Below are positions 51,316 through 60,845 of a stretch of DNA of 62,000 nucleotides, in pieces. The DNA is from Cristatella mucedo. Taxonomy: Eukaryota; Bryozoa; Phylactolaemata; Cristatellidae. The DNA is taken from the NCBI GenBank assembly GCA_009760855.2, contig WPIO01000212.1, positions 62,501 to 124,500 of the forward strand. The letters are read 5' to 3'. A model generated the notes under the pieces. That model saw nothing but the letters and a program-made list of their open reading frames with translations, made no database searches and was not told where the DNA came from. Each line of letters opens with the position of its first letter. Position 1 is the stretch's first letter. Position numbers and translations under genes: made by a program.

Positions 51316-52509
51316 ATGCGTCGGGTTAAGCGCAGGCTAGAACGTCGTTTCAAGAAATCGCGGTCTGAGGCAGACCTAGTCAATTTCAAAGACTTCCTTC
51401 GTGTTTACACACGAAAGCTTAAAAAAGCCAGGGCTTCTTTTTTCATTAGAAAGCTGAATTCCTGCCAGTCGGACACTAAACAGATTTATAAGACAGTAAA
51501 CCATTTACTGGCCAATGCTGCCAGGTCTGACACCCCAGATATTAAGGGCTCAGCCGAAAAGTTTTCAGCCTTCTCTACTGAAAAAATTGTGCACATTCGT
51601 GCCTCCATTAAGCCCCCTCCGACCAAAGCAATCGCCGCTCCTCAACCTGTGACTTTTCTTAAAAGGTTCTCCGATGTTTCTGCCTGTTATGTGGCTGCCT
51701 TAATAAGGTCTAGCAAAAAGAGCTCGTCTCCTGATGACCCTATAGCTTCATCTCTGTGGTCTTCACTTGCAGACCAACTTAGCCCTGCCATAACCAAGAT
51801 TTTTAATGCTTCTTTGGGAAAAGGGGTCGTCCCCAAGTCCTTCAAATCGGCAATCGTTAGACCTATTCTTAAAAAGCCTGGATTAGACACAGAGGTCCTA
51901 GGAAACTATCGTCCAGTTTCCCTTCTTCCGTTCTTATCAAAGATTCTTGAAAAAATTGTTGCTAAGCAGTTAGTTGAACATATTGAAAATAACGGAATGT
52001 CAGATACATTTCAATCAGGGTTCAAGAGGCAGCATTCTACTGAAACTGCTCTCCGTGTTAGCAATGACATTCTACGTGGCAACGACGACGGGAATGTCAC
52101 TACCCTAGTTCTGCTAGATCTGTCTGCTGCCTTCGACACCATTGATCACGAAGTTCTGCTTGAACGACTGAGAACAACGATCGGTCTGGCAGACGAAGCA
52201 CTGGCGTGGTTTAAATCATACTTGTCTGATCGTGTTCAATCCGTGTCGTGTGGGGGTCAGGTCTCACACATGAGAAGGGTCACCTGTGGAGTCCCTCAAG
52301 GGTCTGTTCTCGGTCCCTTGCTGTTCTCCATTTATACACAACCTCTGGGAAAAGTTATTAAGGCCCATGGAATAGAATATCACTTCTATGCTGACGATAC
52401 TCAGTTGTATTTGTCATTTAAACCGTCGGAATCTGCTGCAGCAACTGAGAAACTGAATGCTTGCCTTGCCGATATTCGATGCTGGATGTCAAAACTTTCT
52501 GATAGATAA
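51316..52509 (+). pseudogene. LINE-A reverse transcriptase domain
   Basis: 397 codons: linker with RRLERRFKKSRSEADL, then [67 protein letters not shown] (first catalytic Asp), CGVPQGSVLGPLLFSIYTQ and YHFYADDTQLYLSF (Tyr-Ala-Asp-Asp active site). It copies element RNA at the target nick. It ends early at SKLSDR because of a small deletion relative to the copy at 60851, where SENFLKINDDKTELLLIG is intact. Confidence 0.92.
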
Positions 52510-53365
52510 AAGCGAACTGCTGCTCATACGACACCCTAAGCGTGTGGCTGGATTAAAAGGCTTTGCTGTTCTAATAGGTTATGCTATTGTGCGACCTTCA
52601 CCACGTGCTCGTAATCTAGGTGTCGTGTTCGACAGCTGCCTCAATTTCAAAAGCTTCATTCAGAAGACTGCCTCTACAGCTAGCCATCACATCCGATCCC
52701 TATCCAAGATTAGAAGCTGTCTCCCACAGTGGCTTGTAAAAAATTTAACTAGCTCTTTAGTTCTGTCTCGGCTTGATTATTGTAATTTCCTTTTGGCTGG
52801 GCTGCCAAAGAAAGCTATTATACCACTACAGCTGACTATGAATATGGCTGCAAGGCTGGTCTTCAAGACCCAGCGGTTTCAGCACGTGTCACCTCTGCTA
52901 AAAGAGCTAGGATGGTTGCCGGTTGAGCAAAGGATACAGAGCAAAGTTCTTACGCTGACCCACAAGGCCCGCCACGGCTTAGCTCCTTCGTACCTAGCTG
53001 AATTGCTGCATCAGTTTCAGCCTGTTCGCGCCCTCAGGTCCTGTGTGGACAATAAATTAGCTGTCCCATTCCTCCGCTTAAAGACAGTTGGCGACAGAAG
53101 CTTTAGCTCTGCAGGTCCTAGACTGTGGAACTCGCTTCCACAATTCTTACGCAACGACAACTACTCTCCAACTGCCGACTATGGCACATCTTTTTCAGCG
53201 GTCCTGAGTTGCTACTTCTATGCTACTCACTACCTCAACTGCTCTCCTGACTCTGCTATGCTTCCCACTTTCTCTTTGTTGCGTGAGACGAAGTCTGTTG
53301 GCTACCGAATGCGTACCGAAAGCCGCTTACGCTGTGAGTGCGCTATACAAGACTCTCCTGCGTAA
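52457..53365 (+). pseudogene. LINE-A C-terminal region
   Basis: Continues the polyprotein in the next frame after the indel: ARNLGVVFDSCLNFKSFIQK, LSRLDYCNFLLAGLPKKAII, MNMAARLVFKTQRFQHVSPL, LGWLPVEQRIQSKVLTLTHK and LRLKTVGDRSFSSAGPRLWN, ending CAIQDSPA and TAA. This conserved tail region of CR1/L2-like ORF2 proteins has no assigned catalytic role. Confidence 0.9.
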
Positions 53366-53433
53366 CACCCGCATGGTCTTTATGACTTTGTGGAGTTACT
53401 GACGGAGATACATTACATTACATTACATAGCTC

Positions 53434-53766
53434 CTGCTGACGTCACACCTCGAGGCTTGCAGATCTTTGAAATGAATATGCAGATAACGTTCGGCGTTTT
53501 CACGGCCTCGAAATCCTTTCGCAAACACTTGGCAGCGTAGGCAGCCACGCAGCTGTGGTATAAGAAAGCGTCGGCCACAATGTAGGAAGGCGTATTGTGC
53601 CCGACCGTAAATTGAACCGAAGGCCGAAGGTCGATCCAATTTGTGCGATCCATGCAAACGACGTCTTAGAACCAACAGTATCAGCAGGTTTGTCCCTCTG
53701 AAATCGATAGGTCATTGCTGGTTGCAGGTCGTGAAACCGACTCGAATCGAGCTATTACCTTATAAA
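53434..53766. other. no gene recognised; possible degraded transposase
   Basis: Minus-strand frames (for example MDRTNWIDLRPSVQF and PSYIVADAFLYHS near 53.45-53.65 kb) look partly protein-like, but I cannot assign a family. Left unnamed. Confidence 0.3.
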
Positions 53767-53925
53767 TATAAATAACAATAATAATTCATTTGTATAGCGC
53801 CCCTGAGAACTTAGTCTCTATTCAGGCGCTTCAGATATGCCTCGGGGCTCGAGCCAACGACCTCAGTCAGACCTTGGTCCCCGGGGCGAGCACCTTAACC
53901 ACTAGACCAAACCAACCTTAGCTAA
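53767..53925 (-). mobile_element. tRNA-derived SINE
   Basis: Reverse-strand copy: AATAATAATTCATTTGTATA, GCGCCCCTGAGAACTTAGTC, TTCAGGCGCTTCAGATATGC, CGGGGCTCGAGCCAACGACC and GCGAGCACCTTAACCACTAG. Well preserved. Confidence 0.9.
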
Positions 53926-54480
53926 CTTATTGTGTATGTGAAATTTGAGCTACCAATTGACTGACCTCGTTGAAGTCTTCACAACTATGGCTCCAGCCGA
54001 ATCTTTTTGAAAACCTTGAAGATCTGCATTTAGTAATCACGTTACTTGTTCGTACAATAGCACAATATCGTAATGCTGCTCCCGCGAAATTGGTGGCGTC
54101 ATCTAATGCCCTGCTATTGTCGAGGGGGTATACAACGATGCCTGTGGGGCTATCTTAACAGAGGAGACGCAGAGATGTGATGACCTTGGATTTGTACGCG
54201 TATTGGGTGAAATTCAAACTTATATTGCCCATTGGTCTCTTGTTGAACACAGAAGAGTCACGGTGGATGTGTCCTAGATATCGCTGCAGTCTCTCCAGTA
54301 CCTACGTGGCCACGACCCCTCAATTTGGTTTCCAGACAGCTACCCCAAGGCAGTTGTACTCGGATAGCCGTTCCCGAAGCTCCCTACTTTGTGAATGATC
54401 GTGCCAATATTTGCCCCTCCCCAAACAGTTGTCCAGAAGAATTCCCATATTAATAATTTACACCCCTGACAGTTATCGCT

Positions 54481-54484
<4 letters not shown>
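53926..54484. other. no gene recognised
   Basis: Minus-strand segments here (such as LIWEFFWTTVWGGANIG near 54.4 kb) may be remnants of the same unnamed degraded coding sequence as 53434-53766; not assignable. Confidence 0.3.

Positions 54485-54577
<93 letters not shown>
54485..54577. repeat. (CA)n microsatellite
   Basis: About 46 uninterrupted CA units. Confidence 0.97.
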
Positions 54578-54579
<2 letters not shown>

Positions 54580-55622
54580 CACATAACTTTCAAAATCCGC
54601 GCGTGGTCAGTATATTTGACAACGCCGCAAACGGTCGGGAGGAAACGATGTCTGCTGTCAGAACACATTGTAGCAACACACGTATCCTATACCATTCTCA
54701 ACTTACAAAAAAATTTGACTAACGACAAGTTTTCCGGTCCCTATCTATTTCGTAAGTCGGGCTGACGGTAATTCAAGATTAATTTATTAATCAAACTGAT
54801 TGATCTATTCCAAATTTTGTTTGCTTTTGTTTCCGTTTCCTACCAAATTATTTTCAACCTTTCACGGCACTGAACCTTTCAACAAGCCATCGATTGCCAT
54901 TACCCATCTGTATTCAATCTCATCGGGCAATTTTGAAAGGAGTAGGACAGAGTATAGATCGATATCGCACGTTTCCAAGCGGGGAACCGACAACCGGAAG
55001 CATTGAAGTCGAAGTACATGCAACTCAATCGGCGTCTTCGAAATCTTCTTCCAAATTATTCCAGCCTACGATGACATTGAGTGTCTGAATTACTTGTGTA
55101 GAATCGCACACCATATGACAATCTAAATTGTGATTCAAATGATGTCAAAATATATCGATCTTACACAGTCAATTTAAATTTTCAGACACGAATCTGAGTA
55201 ACATTTTATTCAAGAAAAAAAAAAGTTATTTACCCATTCAATTTAGTATTTATTATTTATTTATTACGTGTTCATTATGTATTAGTTATTTTTGTATTAT
55301 AGATACTCCGTAAGTATCTACTTTATTGAGCTGTTTCGACGGGGCTGTATTGTACTGGGCTGTTTTGTCGGGTCACTACCCCTAGCTAAGACCCAGGTTA
55401 ACGCCTGAAGATGGCCGAAAATTAGCTTATACGGTCCGCGGTATTTGCAAGGTGCTGCCAGCAAAGTCAGTTGAATGTACTTCGACGCGCAATGTCATCA
55501 GCCTATCCAAGTAGCAGCGGCCAGACATGCCCGGTCTCTAATGCTTTTTCGTAACCATTCAACGACCTGCAGTCATTATCGCAGCGTTACGCGTTGCCGA
55601 GCTCGTCCGCTGTTCAATGTAG
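54578..55622. other. no gene recognised
   Basis: AT-rich sequence with a TATTTATTATTTATTTATTA patch near 55250. The frame of the next exon is open upstream to an ATG at 55475, but the added residues are not domain-like. Confidence 0.4.
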
Positions 55623-56065
55623 AAAGCAAAATGGATGACGCGACAGAGTTCATCGTCCATCGTATCGGTACTCGCTGGACCGAATTCTACCACCATCTGC
55701 CATTCTACCCGCCGAGAGGGATCAAGACACTTGAGAGTGACGTCATTGCCATCCAGAGCGAGTGCGTTCGCGACCCGGTCGAGGGTACGGTGCGAAAGTG
55801 CTTGCAATTCTGGCTCAGGCATCACACGCGCGCCCGCGTGTCGGACCTGCGCGCCGCCATAGCAAGCTTCTGCGGGGAGGACAAGCACATGCTGAAGGAC
55901 TTCGACGACCTGGTCGACACTCGGCCTCCGCCGCCGCCCGAAGAGGAGCTCATACCGGCGTCGATGGACAAGGACCTCGTTCCGTACTATCGCATTATCT
56001 GTCGCTACGATCGCCTGAGAGCAGCGCACAACGACGCACCTTCGCAGCGTCTTCACGCGGCGTGA
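55623..56065 (+). CDS. death-domain-like protein exon
   Basis: Coding is taken from 55623 after a possible acceptor (AATGTAG); alternatively translation starts at ATG 55631 or ATG 55475. The protein reads MDDATEFIVHRIGTRWTEFY, LESDVIAIQSECVRDPVEGT, VRKCLQFWLRHHTRARVSDL, RAAIASFCGEDKHMLKDFDD, then a Pro-rich RPPPPPEEE and a C-terminal tail, ending at TGA 56063-56065. The pattern (Gly-x-x-Trp at the first helix pair, an I-x-x-I segment, Leu-x-x-Trp-Leu, then Asp-Leu-x-x-Ala-Ile) fits the six-helix death domain, a protein-interaction module in apoptosis and immune signalling. The splice phase equals that of the 49699 donor, so it may be the C-terminus of that protein. A small single-exon gene is also possible. 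Confidence 0.65.
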
Positions 56066-56337
56066 CGTCGGCGTGACGTGACGTCGGCGCTGCCTGTCCG
56101 ACCGCGACAGCGAGCTATGTGGAGCCACGCAATTTCCCCCCCAAAAAGCACTTTCTTATATTTCTCTCAAATATTTCTCCTCTACAGTACATGGCTGCTC
56201 AATACAACCGGCACTTGCCGCCACATCGAACGGCACTGTTGACCGGTCATGGCGGTTTCAGCGATTGCTTTCAGATGGCATTCACTTCTTTGTCAACTCC
56301 GTCGTTCTACTTCGTGCGTACTTGATCTGTTTATCGA
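56066..56337. other. 3' flank of death-domain exon
   Basis: No AATAAA is seen close to the stop. No other feature is recognised up to the LINE-A tail. Confidence 0.4.
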
Positions 56338-56755
56338 GAATGTAATGTATCTCAGTCTGTAACTCCAAAAAGCCACAGAGACTATGTGAGTGCTACGCAG
56401 GAGAGTTTTATATACCGAGGACTCAAAGCCAAACCTGCTTTCGTTACTCATGCGGTAGCCAAGAGACTTTATCTCACTCAACAACGAGAAAGTGAGAAGC
56501 ATAGCTGATTCAGGAGAGCAGCCGAGGTAGTGAGCAGCACGGGATTAGCAACTCAGGATGGCTGTAAATTATGTGCCATGGTCGGCAGCAGGAGAGTAGT
56601 TGTCGTTGCGTAAGAATCTTGGAAGCGAATTCCGAAGTTTAGGACCTGCAGAGCAAAAGCTTCTGTCACCCACGGTCTTTAAGCGAAGGAATGAAACAGC
56701 TAATTTTATGTCCTTACAGGTCCATCTAGCTGTTTCGAACGCGCTGCAGTGGTGC
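56338..56755 (-). mobile_element. LINE-A 3' end fragment
   Basis: Reverse strand: GAATGTAATGTATCTCAGTC (tail), TGCTACGCAGGAGAGTTTTA, then ATGTGCCATGGTCGGCAGCA, GTTGCGTAAGAATCTTGGAA and GACCTGCAGAGCAAAAGCTT. 5'-truncated and moderately diverged. Confidence 0.85.
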
Positions 56756-57496
56756 ATGAATCAAAGCCGTAACGTCGCATATGCTGCTTAGGTTAGCGAG
56801 CGCCTCGCAGCACGGCTGACCCAATCGCAGATGCTGTCATAATCGTAGTCATAATCTGGCTGGTTTAGCTCGAGCCGCCATTTTAGTGCCCCTAGCTGAG
56901 CACCAAGCTTGGTCAGAGCCGGCCAGTGAAAGTGCTGAATGGCGACTCGCTGTCTAGGTTACGCACAGGGTTGAAACCTGCCTATTCTGAGCCGCCGACG
57001 TTCCCCTTTCCGTTCGGCGGTTACCTCAGCTATGCCATTAGCGGAGGGTCGGTAGTCGCAGCGACGCAGAGTGGTAACCCCAAGCACTCACATATATCAT
57101 GAGACGACAGACGGAGTAAATGCGGGAATGCGGGCGATCGGTTGCGGCCGCGGGAACTACAGCGGGGCGAAGTGTGACCTGTGACCCAAGTAACTGGGAA
57201 GCTTGCCGAACCCTGATTAGCTCGCTGCGTTCTCGTTGGCGTAGCGGACGTGCGCGAGCTCTCTGCGCAGAACGCTTTCTCCGATTATGTCGCCGATTAG
57301 AGGCAGCCATCCTAAAACTAAAGCTTCAACCAAGCAGCGAATTAGTCTATCGCCGTTGGTTAGAGATCGGAATCAAGCGTGCACTTTAGTGGATTAAGTG
57401 AGAAGCTCAACCTCTCACTGTAACCCGTCAGAGGCCAGGCAGATTTAGGCGGTGGATTGCCGAGTCAAGCTCGGCTCGGCATATGTCGGCCGAGTG
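56756..57496. other. no gene recognised
   Basis: No exon, RNA gene or repeat that I can support. Confidence 0.4.
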
Positions 57497-57551
57497 ATAG
57501 AATTTTCGCAGCCAAGAGGCGTCTATAACAGTTTGCCTCACTCACACACAC

Positions 57552-57604
<53 letters not shown>

Positions 57605-57736
57605 CACATACAGAGACACACACACATACACACACACACACAGACACACACACACACAGACACACTTACACACATGTGTATATATATATATGTGAGGCAA
57701 ACTGTTATAGACGCCTCTTGGGTGCGAAAATTCTAT
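57497..57736. repeat. 44-bp inverted repeat enclosing a CA microsatellite
   Basis: Arms 57497-57540 and 57693-57736 are reverse complements at 43 of 44 positions (outer ATAGAATTTTCGCAG / GTGCGAAAATTCTAT, inner GTTTGCCTCA / TGAGGCAAAC). Between them are about 120 bases of CACA/ACAGA-type simple sequence and a TATATATATATG stretch. Confidence 0.95.
57541..57672. repeat. (CA)n imperfect microsatellite
   Basis: CA units with CG, AA, TA and GA interruptions, inside the inverted repeat. Confidence 0.95.
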
Positions 57737-57820
57737 GAGGGTTCGAGCACTGTGCATAGTATATGCGAAGCTCCTAAATAGAGATTAAGTTCTCTTATGG
57801 CGCTATTCAAATGATATATA
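57736..57820 (+). mobile_element. SINE 3' half
   Basis: GAGGGTTCGAGCACTGTGCA (box-B side), GCGAAGCTCCTAAATAGAGA, TTAAGTTCTCTTATGGCGCT, then an AAATGATATATAT tail. It begins right at the inverted-repeat arm, so the SINE head may have been replaced by it. Confidence 0.75.
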
Positions 57821-57885
57821 TACATACATATATATATATATGTATATATATATATACGTATATATATATATATATACGTATATAA
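57815..57885. repeat. (TA)-rich tract
   Basis: ATATATACATACATATATAT-type simple sequence with TACGTATA interruptions between two SINE pieces. Confidence 0.9.
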
Positions 57886-58010
57886 TTTGTATAGTGCCGC
57901 ATATGTTATGCACAGGGCTCGAGCCCAAGACCTCGGACATCAAATGCATTCACCATGACCTCGGGCGTGTTAAAGGTGAGCACACCAGCACCGCTGGGCC
58001 AAACCAGCGA
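57886..58010 (-). mobile_element. tRNA-derived SINE
   Basis: Reverse strand: ATTTGTATAGTGCCGCATAT, GGGCTCGAGCCCAAGACCTC, ATCAAATGCATTCACCATGA and GCTGGGCCAAACCAGCGAGG. It has the longer central segment (GTGAATGCATTTGATG) also seen at 39.4 and 60.5 kb. Confidence 0.85.
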
Positions 58011-58386
58011 GGCAACCTAATCTGGAAGCGCTCGCCCAGCTGCTCGCATCGCAGTGGGGCCGTTCGCCGAATGGGGTCGGCACACCTTGCCTAAGGTCAG
58101 CGAGTCAGAGGTAAGCGGACTCGGCGGGCTGGATCCTCATTCTGCGCACGGAGCGAGTTATCGCGAGCTGCGAGTTGTGAAGCCGTCAAGTCGTCCTCAT
58201 CGCAGACATCCCAACGCCAGTCATTCGTTCTACATTCTTAAGAAAGCTTCAGCTCGGTCTGAGCCGCCCAGAAACCGGAAACGAACCAGAAACCGGACCG
58301 ATCAGCTGACAGATCGCAGCGAAACGAGCTGGCTGCGTGTAGCGCGCTTCGTCGATGGCGCCAAAAGAAAACACGCAATTGACATA
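58011..58386. other. no gene recognised
   Basis: No supported feature. Confidence 0.4.
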
Positions 58387-58744
58387 ATTATGATAATAAT
58401 AATAATGCACTTGATAAAGCGCCCTCAGAGAACTCAATCACTCTCTAGGCGCTTTACGTTTGCTGCAAATGGAAATGCAATTGAATGGTGAGTAATATCA
58501 TGCTTGATAAACAAACAAAATGAATAACATGGTTAGGGGTGACATACACAGGGTCAGCTTGCTAATGTGGTTAGTGGCAACATGCACAGTGCCAGCACGC
58601 ATAAGCACATCAAGGACGAATCACAGGGACCCACTAAATGCTGTCCTAAATAGGTGTGTTTTTAAGTTCCTTTTAAATGTGGTCAGGTCAGGGGATGTTG
58701 TGACGCAGGTCGGAAGGGAGTTCCAGGCTTTGGGAGCATACGAA

Positions 58745-59326
58745 CTAAATGCACGTTCTCCAAAGGATTTGAGGTTTGTACGAGGTAGTGGTAAACTGTT
58801 GGATTCCGAAAAGCAGGTGGTACGATGGTTGGCCTGGTGGGGGAAGTAGATCTGAGAGATAGGCTGGAGCCAAAGAATGAAGTGATCTAAAAATGACCGA
58901 TAAAACCTTGAAGTCGATGCGTTGCTTGACTGGGAGCCAGTGCAGGTCAGCGAGAAGTGGCGTGATGTGGCAACTGCGACGCTCACGACAGACAAGCCTA
59001 GCTGCAGAGTTTTGCACCACCCGCAATCGCCTGATTGCACATGCCGGTAGGCCAGCAAGCAGTGAGTTACAGAAGTCAAGATGGGATGTCACAAATGCAT
59101 GGACCAACTTAGACGTGGTATCCTTATCTAAACAAGCCCGAATTTTAGCAATTTTATGAAGCTGAAAGTAGGCAGACTTGATTGTGGAGCTGATGTGGTC
59201 GTCTAACGAGAGGTTACTTTGGAACATGACACCTAGATTTCGAGCTGATTCAACAGGAGATATGCTGGCAGAGTCAATTTTGAGTGTCAGCCTTTCCAAT
59301 TTCTGAATCACCGTGGGTTTGCCCAT
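58745..59326 (-). pseudogene. LINE-B C-terminal ORF segment
   Basis: 193 open codons from MGKPTVIQKLERLTLKIDSA to the KPQILWRTCI end, covering the conserved region after the RT domain. A frameshift near the end moves the last part (NLKTHLFRTAF) into another frame. Confidence 0.85.
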
Positions 59327-59341
59327 AACTAGTAAGTTAGT

Positions 59342-59623
59342 TTAATCATCGTTTAGTTTTAGAAAATTTGCTGCCATCCATGTGCGGATGTCATCAATAC
59401 ATGCAGCAAGTGAGTTGAAAGAATTTGAGGTGCTCGAAGGCTGGGAGGGATCAAAGCAAAGGTACAACTGAGTGTCATCCGCATAGAAGTGAAAGCCTAG
59501 ATTGTTCTTGGCAATCACATCAGCAAGAGGGAGAGTATAAACCGTGAAAAGAACCAGACCTAACACGGAGCCCCGAGGTACACCATATTTCAGAGGTACC
59601 TCGGATGATCTTTGTCCATTCAC
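59342..59623 (-). pseudogene. LINE-B reverse transcriptase segment
   Basis: 93 codons with YGVPRGSVLGLVLFTVYTLP, LADVIAKNNLGFHFYADDTQ and AACIDDIRTWMAANFLKLND: the RT palm with Tyr-Ala-Asp-Asp. It ends at a stop just before the next segment. Confidence 0.88.
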
Positions 59624-59711
59624 GTCAATACTCTGGAGTCTCCCACTGAGATAGGACCTGAACCACTGCAGAGCAGCGCCAGTGATGCCCAGGCGAGATG
59701 AAAGGCGCTCT

Positions 59712-60115
59712 AATATAATAATAATAATGCACTTGATAAAGCACCCTCAGAGAACTCAATCTCTTTCTAGGCGCTTCACATTTGATGCAAAGGGAAGCGC
59801 GATTGAATGGTGAGTAATATCATGCTTGATAAACATGAATAACATGGTTAGGGGTGACATGCACAGGGTCAGCATGCAAATGTGGTTAGTGGCAGCATGC
59901 ACAGTGTCAGCATGCATAAGCACATGAAGGACGAATCACAGGGACCCACTAAATGCTGTCTTAAATAGGTGTGCTTTTAAGTTCTTTTTAAATGTGGTCA
60001 AGTCAGGGGATGTTGTGACGCAAGTCAGGAGGGAGTTCCAGGCTGTGGGAGCATACGAACTAAATTCATGGTCTCCAAAGGATTTGAGGTTTGTACGAGG
60101 TATCGGTAAACTGTT
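59712..60115 (-). mobile_element. LINE-B 3' end nested in another LINE-B
   Basis: A 400-bp 3' end (AATAATAATAATGCACTTGA, TAAAGCACCCTCAGAGAACT, GGCGCTTCACATTTGATGCA up to GTACGAGGTATCGGTAAACT). It splits the older copy exactly between the RT residues Lys-Val-Leu-Leu and Glu-Arg-Leu. Confidence 0.87.
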
Positions 60116-60460
60116 TTATAGAAGAACTTTGTGATCGATAGTATCAAAAGCTGCCGAAAGATAGAGCAAAACAAGCAGAGACACTATACCCATGACGTAG
60201 TCCTAGGTTGTTGTACACCCTAAGCAATGCTGACTTTGTCGAGTGATCAGCTCTAAAGACAGACTGAAACTTACTAGCAAGGTTGGAAATTTAAATATAT
60301 GAATTCAGCTGGTCCGCCACGACCCGTTCCAGTGTCTTTGATAGGAATGGTAGAAGGGAGACTGGGCGGTAGTTGCTCAAGTTCTCTTGGTCTAGTGTCG
60401 CTTTCTTGAGAAGTGGCCTGACTACAGCTTTTTGAAAGGTGCTGGGACATGACCTGAGGC
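60115..60460 (-). mobile_element. LINE-B copy, 5' portion of the interrupted element
   Basis: On the minus strand: TTTCAAAAAGCTGTAGTCAG (Phe-Gln-Lys-Ala-Val-Val-Arg-Pro), [20 protein letters not shown]-like sequence (about 60370), and AFDTIDHKVLL (about 60140). Continues at 59712. Confidence 0.85.
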
Positions 60461-60467
60461 TAATGAC

Positions 60468-60620
60468 ATATCATTTGTATAGCGCCCGAAGAGAAATGTT
60501 CTATTTAGGCACTTAACATATGTCACGGGGCTCGAGCCCACGATCCCGGTCATCAAATACATTCACATTGACTTTGGTCAAGGTGAGCTCCTTAACAACT
60601 GGGCCAAACGGGGCTATCCA
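60468..60620 (-). mobile_element. tRNA-derived SINE
   Basis: Reverse strand: TATCATTTGTATAGCGCCCG, GGGGCTCGAGCCCACGATCC, CATCAAATACATTCACATTG and GCTCCTTAACAACTGGGCCA. Long-centre version of the family. Confidence 0.88.
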
Positions 60621-60845
60621 ACGAGCTTACGGAGGCGAGCTCGTACTTCATTCTTGATCACAATATACTTGATCACAGATCACACTTTGTGCTAACCATT
60701 GTGTATAGCCATTTATAACCTTCGTCGTCGTGCTTGTTGGCCACGGCCTGAAAAGCAGTCCAATGTCGTCGCATTGGATTGACAATAGGAATAGTCGGAA
60801 CAATGGCAATAAGTCGGTCCTTGTGATTTGGCCTTTAAGTGCTCA
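60621..60845 (+). mobile_element. probable LINE-B 3' UTR piece before the LINE-A insertion
   Basis: The last 30 bases (CGGTCCTTGTGATTTGGCC, then AAGTGCTCATCCC) resemble the LINE-B text GGTCCCTGTGATTCGTCC...GTGCTTATG that would precede the sequence after 61905. The rest is unassigned. Confidence 0.45.

Larger units (their letters stand above)
50390..53433 (+). mobile_element. LINE-A, nearly complete ORF2
   Basis: CR1/L2-like non-LTR retrotransposon with apurinic-like endonuclease, reverse transcriptase, C-terminal region and tail. The order is EN (50393-51088), linker (51089-51340), RT (51316-52509), C-terminal (52457-53365), UTR and a TACATTACATTACATTACAT tail ending near 53433. No separate ORF1 was recognised, so the 5' end is probably truncated near 50390. 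An in-frame stop at 51086, a frameshift near 51305 and an indel near 52490 inactivate it. The 3' kilobase is nearly identical to 60851-61905. Confidence 0.93.
49700..55622 (+). other. possible intron joining coiled-coil and death-domain exons
   Basis: GTAAGC at 49700 and AG at 55621-55622 (TGTTCAATGTAG) are in compatible phase (one base, then two), creating Glu at the junction. If real, this 5.9-kb intron contains the LINE-A copy, a SINE and a CA microsatellite. The acceptor's pyrimidine tract is weak. This is inference. Confidence 0.4.
58387..59712 (-). mobile_element. LINE-B copy, 3' portion of an interrupted element
   Basis: Minus-strand order: a LERLSSRLGITGAALQWF segment (about 59700), RSSEVPLKYGVPRGSVLGLV, FHFYADDTQLYLCF (active-site Tyr-Ala-Asp-Asp, about 59500), KLERLTLKIDSASISPVESA, LDFCNSLLAGLPACAIRRLR, LVCRERRSCHITPLLADLHW, NLKTHLFRTAFSGSL, then the UTR and an end ATTATTATTATCATAATTA near 58390. 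Few disabling changes; one of the better LINE-B copies. Its 5' continuation is at 60115-60460, displaced by the insertion at 59712-60115. Confidence 0.9.
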
